Made by a program: the position numbers and the translations under genes. Shown here one piece after another: positions 32,854-41,340 of a DNA stretch of 64,000 bases; the first letter of the stretch is position 1, and each line of letters starts with the position of its first letter. The notes beneath the pieces are model-generated. The model was not told the DNA's origin. It did no database searches and saw only the letters and a program-made list of their open reading frames with translations. The stretch comes from Spirochaetia bacterium (GTDB lineage Bacteria > Spirochaetota > Spirochaetia > Treponematales > Breznakiellaceae), in contig BOAU01000001.1 of NCBI GenBank assembly GCA_026002025.1, forward strand, positions 21,562 to 85,561, read 5' to 3'.

Positions 32854-34958
32854 ACTTCGGCCGGTTCCTGCCGGGGTTCCGTCTTCTGCGGACCGGAGTT
32901 ATTACAGAGCAGGGCTATCACCTCATCCTTGGTTTTGGCGTTGATGATCTGCTCGCGGGCGGTGTCGTCATTGAGGACCGCGCCGATGGCGGCGAGTATC
33001 TGGATGTGGGGGCCGGTTTTCCGGGGAGAGACCAGCAGGATAAAGAGCCGGGCTTTTTCATTGTCCATGGATTCAAAATCGATCCCCGTTTTCTTAATGC
33101 CCACCGCCACGCAGATATCCTTTGCCCCGTCTGATTTGGCATGGGGCAGGGCGATGCCGTGCTCCATGCCGGTGCTCATGGTCTTTTCCCGCTGGAACAC
33201 ATCTTCGAGCACCACATCACGGTCTTCAAGTTTCCCATGGAAGGCCAGAATATTTACCATTTCGGTAAGGATTTCATCCTTGGTCTCACCCTTGAGTTCC
33301 AGGCTGATACACTCCGGCACGATCAGGGAACGCAGATCCTGGCTCGTCCGGCCTTCACCTTCAAACATATCCTTTTGCAAGGCTTTTGGGTCCGCAGATT
33401 CCTTGAGCTGCTGGATGGAGTTGTTAAGCCCCAGGATAACTTCGTACACGGCGGTTTTTACAAAGGGCATGTCCGCCTTGTTGGTCACGATGGTGACGGT
33501 ATTTTCTTCCTCGGTGATGGAGATGGAGACATCGTCCTTCCGCGCCTGGGAGAGGCCCTCGTCGATGTTCATCATCTGCACGTAGAAGCCCTCGGCCCGC
33601 AGATCGGTCAGCAGGGTGTCGATGACAAGATCGGCAATTTCATCGGAGTAAAAATCCCAAACCGCAGTTGCCGTATCATCCTCCCTGACGGCCTGCCGGG
33701 TTCCCGCGCCGGGGACTTTAAGGGTAACGCTGAGGAGCGGAGGGGCCGCCACGGTGGTGATCAGGGTCATCAGGATGATCACCCCAAAGAGGCTGTTGTC
33801 GAGGATGCCCGAAGACATACCGATGCCGGCGATGATCAGGGCCACTTCACCGCGGGGCACCATACCGGCGCCTATCCGCAGCGCGCCTTTCATATTGAAG
33901 CCTAAAAGCAGGGCTGGGCCGCCGCAGCCTATTACCTTGGAGAGCACCGCCATCAGGGTATAGACGCCGCCGAAGATCAGCACCGGCGGGGCGATGATTT
34001 CCCTGACGTTGACCATCATGCCCATGACGGCGAAGAAAATCGGCACAAAAAATTCATATATACTGTGGATACGTTCCTGAATGATCGGGGCGATATCGGT
34101 TTTGGAAAGGGAAAGCCCCGTGATATAGGCGCCGATGATCATGGCCAGTCCCTGCTTTTCAAAGAAACCCGCCAGAATCAGGGCGATACCCAGGGCGGCT
34201 ACGGCAAAATCGTGGGTATGCTTGAAAAGCTTGAGGAATTTGGCGAGCTGCCTTGAAAAGACAAGCCCCAGGGCGGTAAAGCCCAGCCAGATGCCGAAGG
34301 CCTTCCCGGCGATGCCGAGGATCGCCAGACCGTTGAGGCTCCCGGTTCCGTTTTGGATAACCGCCACGATCCCCAGGACTACCGCCAGGGCGATGATCCC
34401 CAACACGTCGTCAAAGACCGCCGCCGCCAATATGGTGACCCCTTCGGGGGAGTCCATCTTCTTCTGGTCCGACAGGATACGGGCCGTGATGCCCACCGAT
34501 GTGGCGGTGGAGAGGATACCCAGGAACATACAGCGGGGGTCCATAAAACTTGCGCCGGGCAGCAGGAAAACCCCCACCAGATCCCCAAATACAAAGGAGA
34601 AAACCACCCCGCCGATACCGATTACCCCGCCCGCCACGGAGTAGCGGAGGAAGAGCCCAAGGTCGGTTTCCAGCCCGGAGGCAAAAAGCAGGATAATCGA
34701 GGCCACCGTGGCAAAGGCGTACAGCTCAGGGCTTACCGCCATGCCCACTTCCGGGCCGGGCAGGGGAAAAAGCCCTTCGGGAAAACCGCGAAAGCCAATC
34801 CCCCCAAGCGCATAGGGGCCGATCGCCACCCCCGCCAAAAGTTCCCCCAGGACTGAGGGAATCCCCACCTTTTTAACCAGCCGCCCGCCCAGGCGGACGG
34901 CGAAAATAATAATCCCCAGCTGGAACATCAGCTCGGCCATGACCTCTGTAACGTTCAT
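32850..34958 (-). CDS. CPA2 cation/proton antiporter fused to a PTS EIIA domain
   Basis: A 702-residue protein. Residues 1-395 hold about 12 membrane segments of the KefB/CPA2 type (PSVLGELLAGVAIGP near the start, GMVPRGEVALIIA near 370). Residues about 430-520 form a soluble linker, and 545-700 is an EIIA-Ntr/fructose-type domain (CISLELKGETKDEIL, TGMEHGIALPHAKS with the phosphorylated His in LPHAK). The fusion suggests that cation exchange is controlled by PTS phosphorylation, and HprK and HPr are encoded 6 kb away. The partner cation is not predictable. Confidence 0.88.
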   Translation of the reverse strand: MNVTEVMAELMFQLGIIIFAVRLGGRLVKKVGIPSVLGELLAGVAIGPYALGGIGFRGFPEGLFPLPGPEVGMAVSPELYAFATVASIILLFASGLETDLGLFLRYSVAGGVIGIGGVVFSFVFGDLVGVFLLPGASFMDPRCMFLGILSTATSVGITARILSDQKKMDSPEGVTILAAAVFDDVLGIIALAVVLGIVAVIQNGTGSLNGLAILGIAGKAFGIWLGFTALGLVFSRQLAKFLKLFKHTHDFAVAALGIALILAGFFEKQGLAMIIGAYITGLSLSKTDIAPIIQERIHSIYEFFVPIFFAVMGMMVNVREIIAPPVLIFGGVYTLMAVLSKVIGCGGPALLLGFNMKGALRIGAGMVPRGEVALIIAGIGMSSGILDNSLFGVIILMTLITTVAAPPLLSVTLKVPGAGTRQAVREDDTATAVWDFYSDEIADLVIDTLLTDLRAEGFYVQMMNIDEGLSQARKDDVSISITEEENTVTIVTNKADMPFVKTAVYEVILGLNNSIQQLKESADPKALQKDMFEGEGRTSQDLRSLIVPECISLELKGETKDEILTEMVNILAFHGKLEDRDVVLEDVFQREKTMSTGMEHGIALPHAKSDGAKDICVAVGIKKTGIDFESMDNEKARLFILLVSPRKTGPHIQILAAIGAVLNDDTAREQIINAKTKDEVIALLCNNSGPQKTEPRQEPAEV

Positions 34959-35057
34959 AACAGCAATCCTCCAAAATTTACAATAAATATATTCTCACAC
35001 AATTTTGTTGTGAAAAAATCCGAATAAGAAGTCCAATCAGAAAAAGGAAAACAGATA

Positions 35058-35300
35058 TCAGGTTTGAAGTTTTAAAAGGACAGCGTTTTTTATCGCGGAA
35101 TGATTTATTTTTTCAATTACCTTTAAAGATGATTGGACAAGAATAGAATCAATATCCCGTGTTTCCGGAAACATTACCGTGAAAAAATCAACGGAACGGA
35201 GCGGCTCTGCTGCCGCAAAGGTAAATACGCCCATTATGGCAAAGGCGAGGTATGCCGCTAAAATGAGACAAGGCCATTTTCTCTTCAAAAACAAACCCAT
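35058..35300 (-). CDS. small protein with N-terminal membrane segment or signal peptide
   Basis: An 80-residue open frame (MGLFLKRKWPCLILAAYLA then AIMGVFTFAAAEP) with a signal-peptide-like start ending in FAAAEP and a polar tail. A TATAAT-like -10 lies upstream on the minus strand. No family is recognised, and the gene may be spurious. Confidence 0.4.
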   Translation of the reverse strand: MGLFLKRKWPCLILAAYLAFAIMGVFTFAAAEPLRSVDFFTVMFPETRDIDSILVQSSLKVIEKINHSAIKNAVLLKLQT

Positions 35301-35481
35301 AAGATTATAATACAATGGGCCAAAAATTTATGCAATAGGGTTTATTTTTGGGAAAACATCCCTTGATTTTGTAGACTGTATTTTTGCCGGACAATTACCC
35401 AAATATGTAGGATAAAAATAGAAAGCCGGAAACGTCGCATAACATACAGTTTACACTATGTGTCATTTCCCCCAAAATATA

Positions 35482-35510
35482 TTGCATAAATATAAAATAT
35501 GTAGTAATAA
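35482..35510 (+). promoter_or_regulatory. likely promoter of the DUF4097 gene
   Basis: TTGCAT at 35482-35487 and TAATAA at 35505-35510, spacing 17. The 35316-35481 gap is otherwise AT-rich with no gene. Confidence 0.4.
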
Positions 35511-35551
35511 TAGAGGCAGGGAATATTTAAGAATCCCCGGGAGGAATGACT

Positions 35552-36493
35552 TTGAAAATAAATTTTCTTGTAATCGCCTTTTTGGTTTTGAACACGGTTT
35601 TGGCCTATTCCGGCGGCTTAAGCGAAAAAAACCTGGTCAACACGCAGGAAATTGAACTGGGAAATATAAACGATCTTAATATCGTTTATACATGGGAAAA
35701 CGTCGATCTGTTTGAAAACGACACGGATAAACTCATCATCAAAGAATATATGACCATTAACAAAAGTAATTATTATGCCCGTATAACGAGCGCCGGGGAT
35801 AAAATACGCATTGAAAAGGGGAAACGCCCCTTTGGATTAGGCACCGGGATTTTATTCAACAGCTTTAGCGCCCGGGTTGAAGTGTATCTCCCCGCATCGT
35901 ATACAAAAAATATTTCTGTCAAAACCGCGAGCGGTAATATAAAAGCCGACGGGGAATTTTCCTGTTCGGAAATAAGTATTGAAAGTTCCAGCGGCAATAT
36001 GTCGATAAAAACGCTGGCTGCGGACACATTAAAACTGAAGGCATCAAGCGGGAATATTGGGGGTGAAACCCTAAGGGGAAATTCAAATATTCATACAAGC
36101 AGCGGTAGTATTATTTTTGATAATATAAACAGTAATGTTTCCGCGAAGTCTTCAAGCGGGCGCATTGAATTGAAAAGGGTAACCGGCAGTGTAACGGCAG
36201 AAGCATCAAGCGGAAGTATTCGGTGTACGGTTACTGAAAGTGCCGGTAATATATCCCTGACAGCAAAAAGCGGCGGTGTTACGCTTAATCTGCCCCGAAA
36301 CCTTGTTTTTAACTTTTCTTCAAAAACATCAAGCGGCAGCTTATCAACCCCATTTCCCGAAAGGCTTTTTAGCCCGGTTTCTGACAGGCATACGGCACAG
36401 GGTATTATTGGAAATGAAAATATATCCGGTAATAACCTTGATATAAATATAAGGACAAGCTCTGGTTCAATAAAAGTAAATTGGGTAGAATAA
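35552..36493 (+). CDS. DUF4097-type secreted beta-repeat protein
   Basis: A 313-residue protein. GGGAGG is 7 bases from the TTG at 35552; the ATG at 35546 is only 1 base from it, so the TTG is preferred. A signal peptide (MKINFLVIAFLVLNTVLA) is followed by repeated SSGNI/SSGSI motifs (about 125-310), the mark of a right-handed beta-helix of the DUF4097 type. It is probably periplasmic or surface-exposed. AT-rich, monocistronic. Confidence 0.75.
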   Translation: MKINFLVIAFLVLNTVLAYSGGLSEKNLVNTQEIELGNINDLNIVYTWENVDLFENDTDKLIIKEYMTINKSNYYARITSAGDKIRIEKGKRPFGLGTGILFNSFSARVEVYLPASYTKNISVKTASGNIKADGEFSCSEISIESSSGNMSIKTLAADTLKLKASSGNIGGETLRGNSNIHTSSGSIIFDNINSNVSAKSSSGRIELKRVTGSVTAEASSGSIRCTVTESAGNISLTAKSGGVTLNLPRNLVFNFSSKTSSGSLSTPFPERLFSPVSDRHTAQGIIGNENISGNNLDINIRTSSGSIKVNWVE

Positions 36494-36679
36494 AAGTGTA
36501 AAAAGGGAAAACGGCACATAATCATACGTTACGTTCAGGCCGTGCGGTCTGACGCCGCAGTAGCGGCTTGGCTTTCATGAAGGGCCTGGTGTATTAGCGG
36601 GTCAAATTCAGGGCAGGCTGTTCGGGCTGCCGGCCTTGGCCTCGCTGGGGCGGCCTTGCAGGATACCCCGCCCACCCAC

Positions 36680-36708
36680 TTGCCAAGCCTTTCACATTCC
36701 TCTATACT
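36680..36708 (+). promoter_or_regulatory. promoter of the rpmH operon
   Basis: TTGCCA at 36680-36685 and TATACT at 36703-36708, spacing 17. The 36494-36679 stretch shows GC-rich inverted repeats but no gene. Confidence 0.65.
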
Positions 36709-36763
36709 GGTTTCTTATCATATTGATCCTATGAACTTTTATATATAGACAGGAGACAATCCC

Positions 36764-36919
36764 ATGAAACGGACTTATCAACCCAGCAAAGTGAAGCGGA
36801 ACCGGAAATTTGGGTTCCGGGCCCGGATGAAGACCCGGGGCGGGCGGCTTGTGTTAAAGCGCCGCAGGGCAAAAGGGCGGATCAAACTCAGCGCTTCCGA
36901 CGAGAAGAAGCCCTACTAG
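36764..36919 (+). CDS. rpmH: 50S ribosomal protein L34
   Basis: 51 residues ([20 protein letters not shown], then [16 protein letters not shown]), the standard L34 sequence, with an AGGAGA site. It heads the conserved rpmH-rnpA-yidD-yidC-jag order. Its stop TAG shares its final G with the rnpA start codon. Confidence 0.95.
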   Translation: MKRTYQPSKVKRNRKFGFRARMKTRGGRLVLKRRRAKGRIKLSASDEKKPY

Positions 36920-37383
36920 TGCCTGGAACCTCAACCGAACCGCGGAGCGGTGAGGGTTCCTCTCTTGAAGGCTCTATCGGGGGGATGGACCTGCCGCTCT
37001 TGGGCCTACCGGCCCACTCCCTCCGGTTCAGACAATTTGAACGGCTCAAGGAAAGGGAAGGGATTCGGAAGGTTTTCAGCCGGGGACGGGCTTACAGCTG
37101 TGCCGGCGCAAAGTTGTTTGTGCTGAAAAACGGGCTGGCCCATAACCGGATTGGTTTTACCCTGGCCCGGAAGTACGGCAACGCGGTGGAGCGGAACCGG
37201 GCCAAACGGCTTGGCCGGGAGGCTTACCGGCATCTGCGGCCCCGGCTGCAAGGCGGTTTTGACCTCGTTTTGCTGGTATACCCTGCAAAACCCCAGGGCG
37301 AACCGGTTAAAATCGGTATGGCGGATCGGACAGGTCAACTTAAATCCCTTTTTGGCAAAGCCGGTTTGTTTTTAAATGGTTGA
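36919..37383 (+). CDS. rnpA: ribonuclease P protein component
   Basis: The open frame starts at a GTG overlapping the rpmH stop, and an ATG at 36985 gives a length closer to the family norm; I cannot choose between them. The core (HSLRFRQFERLKEREGIRK, then NRIGFTLARKYGNAVERNRAKR with the RNxxKR motif) is clear. It binds the RNase P RNA and helps mature tRNA 5' ends. Confidence 0.9.
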   Translation: MPGTSTEPRSGEGSSLEGSIGGMDLPLLGLPAHSLRFRQFERLKEREGIRKVFSRGRAYSCAGAKLFVLKNGLAHNRIGFTLARKYGNAVERNRAKRLGREAYRHLRPRLQGGFDLVLLVYPAKPQGEPVKIGMADRTGQLKSLFGKAGLFLNG

Positions 37384-37386
37384 ATA

Positions 37387-37653
37387 ATGGCGGCATTACG
37401 GAAATTGGCATTGCTTGTAATCCGTTTTTATCAGGGCGCTGTTTCTCCCCATTTTCCCCCCAGCTGCCGGTATGTACCGACCTGTTCTGCCTATGCCTAC
37501 GAGGCGGTGGAAAAATACGGGGTCTGCCGGGGGGCGTTTTTGGCGGTCAAACGGATTCTGCGCTGCCATCCCTTGCATCCGGGCGGTTACGACCCGGTCC
37601 CTGAGTGTTTTCCAAAACAAGCTTTGGAAAACACTTTAGAAGAAAAATGCTAG
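37387..37653 (+). CDS. yidD: membrane protein insertion efficiency factor YidD
   Basis: An 88-residue protein with the conserved [29 protein letters not shown] core (about 10-38) and cysteines. Family members are about 70-80 residues; here the C-terminus is extended by [16 protein letters not shown], encoded by a perfect hairpin (37605-37634). It lies 3 bases after rnpA. Confidence 0.9.
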   Translation: MAALRKLALLVIRFYQGAVSPHFPPSCRYVPTCSAYAYEAVEKYGVCRGAFLAVKRILRCHPLHPGGYDPVPECFPKQALENTLEEKC

Positions 37654-37664
37654 CATTTTTCTTC
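37605..37664. repeat. two perfect hairpins across the yidD end and yidC ribosome-binding site
   Basis: Hairpin 1 at 37605-37634 has 12-bp arms (GTGTTTTCCAAA). Hairpin 2 at 37639-37664 has 12-bp arms (GAAGAAAAATGC, loop TA) and contains the yidD stop; the AAAGGAG of yidC starts at the next base. The arms of the two are unrelated to each other. They could control yidC translation. Confidence 0.75.
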
Positions 37665-37675
37665 AAAGGAGAATT

Positions 37676-39547
37676 ATGGAAAAGCGAACGTTACTGGCGG
37701 TTGTGCTTTCGATAACGGTGATGCTGGTCTTTTACTTTGTCCAGGGTCTGTTTATGCCCCCGCCGGACCCTTCAGCGCAGGCCCTTGCCGGTCAACCGCT
37801 TACTGCGGCGCCCGGCCCCTCAGCCGGGACCCTTCCCGCCGCTGAAACCCCTGTCCCCGCTCTGCCTGTCCCGGGAAGTCCCGCATCAACAGAAGTTCTG
37901 GCGGTGGAAACAGAGCCTTCAGCGGCGGTGTCCCTCCGGGAAGAGCGGGTTACCATTGATACCAACCTTTTTACCGCGGTTCTTTCCAGCGCCGGGGGCG
38001 ACCTGGTCTCCTGGAAACTCAAGGAGCACAAAGACCAGGACGGTTACCTGGAAATGATCTTCTCCGGGGACAGTGAAGCCCACGCCCTCACCGTGGCCTT
38101 CGGCAATCAGGATGCCGTGCCGGTAAACGCCGTTTTCAACGTAAAACGCATCGACGACTATATAGTCGAATTCTTTCAGGATTTTGTGCTCCCCCCCGGA
38201 ACCGGCAGCTATGAGGGCGGAAAGTTCCGGCTGACCAAGCGTTATAACTTTAAGCCCAATGAGTATATGTTTGAACTGACGATCCTTTTGGACGGTGGCT
38301 ATTCGGTGTCGGGCTTTAATTTCCCCGGCGCCGTGGGCGGGTCCGGCGCGGCCTATACCCTGGGCTTCGGCCCCCAGATTGGGCCCCGCTTCGAGAAGCT
38401 GGATCAGCGTTACGAGTACCGCAATTACTACAGCTTTACCAATGGCAAACGGAAAACCGAAAAGATAAACAATGTCCTCAACAATTCACGGGCAACCTGG
38501 TCCGCCATTGCGGGGAAGTATTTCACCCTTATCGCCGTGCCCTATCTGGCCCAGTACGACATGGTCTTTTCATCAAAACCGGAACCGGGCATTCCCACCG
38601 CTTCCCGGCTCTATATCATCCGCCCCAGCCTGAACGCCTCCCGTTCCGAGGATGTGTACCGCTTCTATCTGGGCCCCAAGACCCAGGACGATCTGGCAAA
38701 GTACAATAACGGCAACAACAGCTTCAATATTAATGATATGCAGCTCATCCAGGTGGCCAATTCCGGGGGATTTTTGGCCCCCCTGGAAAAAGGTCTGAAA
38801 TGGCTCCTCCTGCTTTTCCAGCGGGTTGTCCACAATTATGGGGTGGCGATAATCCTTTTGACCCTGCTGGTTAAGGTCATCCTCTTCCCCCTCACCAAGA
38901 AGGGTTCCGAATCGACCCTTAAAATGCAGGCACTGGGCCCCAAGATCAAGGAAATTCAGGAAAAGTACAAGGATAAACCCCAGGAAATGAACGCCAAAAT
39001 GGCGGAATTCTACAAAAAAGAGGGGTATAATCCCCTTTCAGGCTGCCTTCCCATGCTGCTCCAGATTCCGATCTTCTTTGCCATGTACAACCTCTTTAAC
39101 AACCACTTTGACCTGCGGGGGGCCATGTTCATCCCCGGCTGGATTCCCGACCTTTCCCTTCCCGAATCGATCTTTAACTTTGCCCCCTTCCGGCTGCCCA
39201 TTCTGGGCTGGAGCGATATCCGGCTGCTGCCCTTCATCTATGTGGGTTCCCAGCTCCTCTACGGAAAGGTAACCCAGACCCCGGATCAGAAGAGCAACGC
39301 CCAGATGAAGATGATGCTCTACGCCATGCCCATAGTGTTCTTCTTCATCCTTTACGACGTGCCTTCGGGGCTGCTTTTGTACTGGATCATGTCCAACGTG
39401 CTGACCATGGTGCAGCAGCTTGCGATCAACAAGTATATGGCCCCCAAACGTGCTGCCCTGGCCGCGGCGGCCGCCAGCAGTGCAAGCAGTGAGAGCAAGC
39501 CGGTGTTGGCGCCTAAACTTCCCCCGAAGAAGAAAAAGAAGAAGTAA
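37676..39547 (+). CDS. yidC: membrane protein insertase YidC
   Basis: A 623-residue protein: N-terminal membrane anchor, a Pro/Ala-rich linker (about 25-95), the large periplasmic domain (about 100-360), and the insertase core with membrane segments (GVAIILLTLLVKVILFPLT, then ISGCLPMLLQIPIFFAMYN-type sequence and a Lys-rich tail PPKKKKKK). It inserts proteins into the inner membrane with or without Sec. The positive C-terminal tail is of the ribosome-binding type. Confidence 0.95.
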   Translation: MEKRTLLAVVLSITVMLVFYFVQGLFMPPPDPSAQALAGQPLTAAPGPSAGTLPAAETPVPALPVPGSPASTEVLAVETEPSAAVSLREERVTIDTNLFTAVLSSAGGDLVSWKLKEHKDQDGYLEMIFSGDSEAHALTVAFGNQDAVPVNAVFNVKRIDDYIVEFFQDFVLPPGTGSYEGGKFRLTKRYNFKPNEYMFELTILLDGGYSVSGFNFPGAVGGSGAAYTLGFGPQIGPRFEKLDQRYEYRNYYSFTNGKRKTEKINNVLNNSRATWSAIAGKYFTLIAVPYLAQYDMVFSSKPEPGIPTASRLYIIRPSLNASRSEDVYRFYLGPKTQDDLAKYNNGNNSFNINDMQLIQVANSGGFLAPLEKGLKWLLLLFQRVVHNYGVAIILLTLLVKVILFPLTKKGSESTLKMQALGPKIKEIQEKYKDKPQEMNAKMAEFYKKEGYNPLSGCLPMLLQIPIFFAMYNLFNNHFDLRGAMFIPGWIPDLSLPESIFNFAPFRLPILGWSDIRLLPFIYVGSQLLYGKVTQTPDQKSNAQMKMMLYAMPIVFFFILYDVPSGLLLYWIMSNVLTMVQQLAINKYMAPKRAALAAAAASSASSESKPVLAPKLPPKKKKKK

Positions 39548-39592
39548 CGGGGGAATTTCAAACGAGCAATTTCTTTTGCGAGGAGCGCATAT

Positions 39593-40366
39593 ATGGTATA
39601 CGAATTTGAAGGCCGTACCGAAAAAGAAGCAATCGATCGGGCGGCGGAAGAACTGGGACTTGAAAAGGATGATTTTGATGTCGAGATTCTGGAAACCCAG
39701 CGTCAGGGACTGTTCAAGAAGGGCTTTGTAAAGATCCGGGTCCACACCGACAAGCCCGTGGCTCAGGGGGAACGGATTGCGGCGGGACGGGGATCAAGCC
39801 TTGAGGATGACGATGATTCCATCGGGAACCGCATCCAGGATCAGGATACCGCGGAAACAGACGCGGAACAGTTCAGCCAGGCGGTATTCGGCGACCCCGA
39901 AGCCAAGAATGAATTTGAACAGAAGATGATCGACTTTGTGGAAGGCCTTATCGATAAGATGGGCTACGGCGGCAAGGTTTCGTTCCTTTTCCGGGAAGAG
40001 CGGAAAATCGGCCTTAAGATCGATTCCCAATATTCTTCCATTTTAATTGGGAAGAAGGGAAAGAACCTGGACGCCCTCCAGCTCCTGGCCAACATCTACG
40101 CGGGCCGCCAGGGCCGGGAAGACATGCGGGTTATTCTGGACAGCGAAAATTACCGCATCCGCCGGGAGGAATCCCTGGTGCGGCTTGCCTATACCGTGGC
40201 CGACCGGGTCCGGGACAACCGGGGTTCCATCCTGCTGGAACCCATGAACCCCTTTGACCGCCGTCTTATTCACACCACATTGAACGACATCGCCGATGTG
40301 GAAACCAAGAGCGAAGGGGAAGGGCTCTACAAGCAGGTGCGGGTGTACTATCGCGGGTTACGGTAG
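39593..40366 (+). CDS. jag: RNA-binding protein Jag/KhpB
   Basis: A 257-residue protein with a GAGGAG site. It has a Jag_N region (VYEFEGRTEKEAIDRAAEEL), an acidic linker (about 65-110), a KH domain (IGKKGKNLDALQLLANIY) and an R3H domain at the end (NPFDRRLIHTTLNDIADV). It follows yidC as in many bacteria and binds RNA, with effects on cell division and sporulation or cell-wall control in other species. Confidence 0.9.
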   Translation: MVYEFEGRTEKEAIDRAAEELGLEKDDFDVEILETQRQGLFKKGFVKIRVHTDKPVAQGERIAAGRGSSLEDDDDSIGNRIQDQDTAETDAEQFSQAVFGDPEAKNEFEQKMIDFVEGLIDKMGYGGKVSFLFREERKIGLKIDSQYSSILIGKKGKNLDALQLLANIYAGRQGREDMRVILDSENYRIRREESLVRLAYTVADRVRDNRGSILLEPMNPFDRRLIHTTLNDIADVETKSEGEGLYKQVRVYYRGLR

Positions 40367-40407
40367 GGCAGGTTGATTAACCTTTTTTCAGGTTTATTGT
40401 TGTATTG

Positions 40408-41241
40408 ATGATGCATCATATAAAGCCATTGATTACATTGATCTTTATCAGTTTGTTGGCAGCGGCGGTGGGGCCGCTTTCCGCCGCCACGCTGGAAGAA
40501 CTTGTCGGCGCGGAACAGGCGGCGGTGCTGAGGGCGGCAGTTGCGGCCGGTGGAACCCTTACCGAGGCGCAGCTAAAAAACCCCGCTCCCCGTCTGGTTC
40601 CCCAACATGCCGGTGTCAGGCGCATTGTTGATGAAACCATGCAAAGCCTGGACCCCGGCCTCTTTGTGGAAACCCTCTCTCTCTATGCCAAGCCCGCTGC
40701 TTCCAGCCGGCCCGAATGGAGCGTTGCTGAAAAAAACGGCCTCTATAACGGCGCCCTGGCCCTCTCAACCCTTGCGGGCATCAAGTACTATTCCATAAGC
40801 CGCCGATCCATGCGTACCCTTTACGAAACTTCCCGGGTCATCGACGGCCCTGAAACCAGGGGCGTCCTGCCCGATCCCGTTTACAACGAGCCCCCTGCGG
40901 CGCTTAAAATCTATGCCCGGCAAAAAGACCTGACCTTTGGGGATAACCTCTATCAATATGAATACCGGATCGAAAAAGACTTTCTTTTGTTTATCCAGGA
41001 AAACCTGACCACCATGAACGTCGGCATTATCTCCGCGGTGCACAAAAACAGACTCCGCTCCCTGGTGGCCGTTATCGACGCCGGTGACTGCCTTTTAATC
41101 TACACCGTCTCCATGGCCCGCGCCGTTTCCCTCCCCGGCCTGGGCGAGCGGATCAGCGGCTCCTTTACCAACCGCGCCGAAGCGATACTAAAGTGGTATG
41201 CGGGCCAGGCGGACAAGGCCTTTGCGGGGGCGGGGATGTAG
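40408..41241 (+). CDS. secreted spirochaete protein, DUF6675-like
   Basis: A 277-residue protein starting at one of two tandem ATGs (40408 or 40411). A signal peptide (IKPLITLIFISLLAAAVGPLSA) precedes a globular alpha/beta domain. The pattern GLYNGALALSTLAGIKYYSISRRSMRTLYE (about 110-140) and YEYRIEKDFLLFIQENL suggests a conserved spirochaete family, DUF6675 from memory; treat the label as tentative. The function is unknown, and it may be periplasmic. Confidence 0.65.
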   Translation: MMHHIKPLITLIFISLLAAAVGPLSAATLEELVGAEQAAVLRAAVAAGGTLTEAQLKNPAPRLVPQHAGVRRIVDETMQSLDPGLFVETLSLYAKPAASSRPEWSVAEKNGLYNGALALSTLAGIKYYSISRRSMRTLYETSRVIDGPETRGVLPDPVYNEPPAALKIYARQKDLTFGDNLYQYEYRIEKDFLLFIQENLTTMNVGIISAVHKNRLRSLVAVIDAGDCLLIYTVSMARAVSLPGLGERISGSFTNRAEAILKWYAGQADKAFAGAGM

Positions 41242-41340
41242 GGCGGAGAAGAGGGATGCATAATGCCGGTATTTTACGTGGTGAATATGATTTTTCAGAG
41301 GCAAAATTAAATCCTTATGTAAAGAAGTTATGGGTTCGGT

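Noticed and set aside
36494..36763. Possible replication origin near rpmH
   Set aside because: No dnaA gene and no cluster of TTATCCACA boxes here; rpmH neighbourhood alone is not enough.
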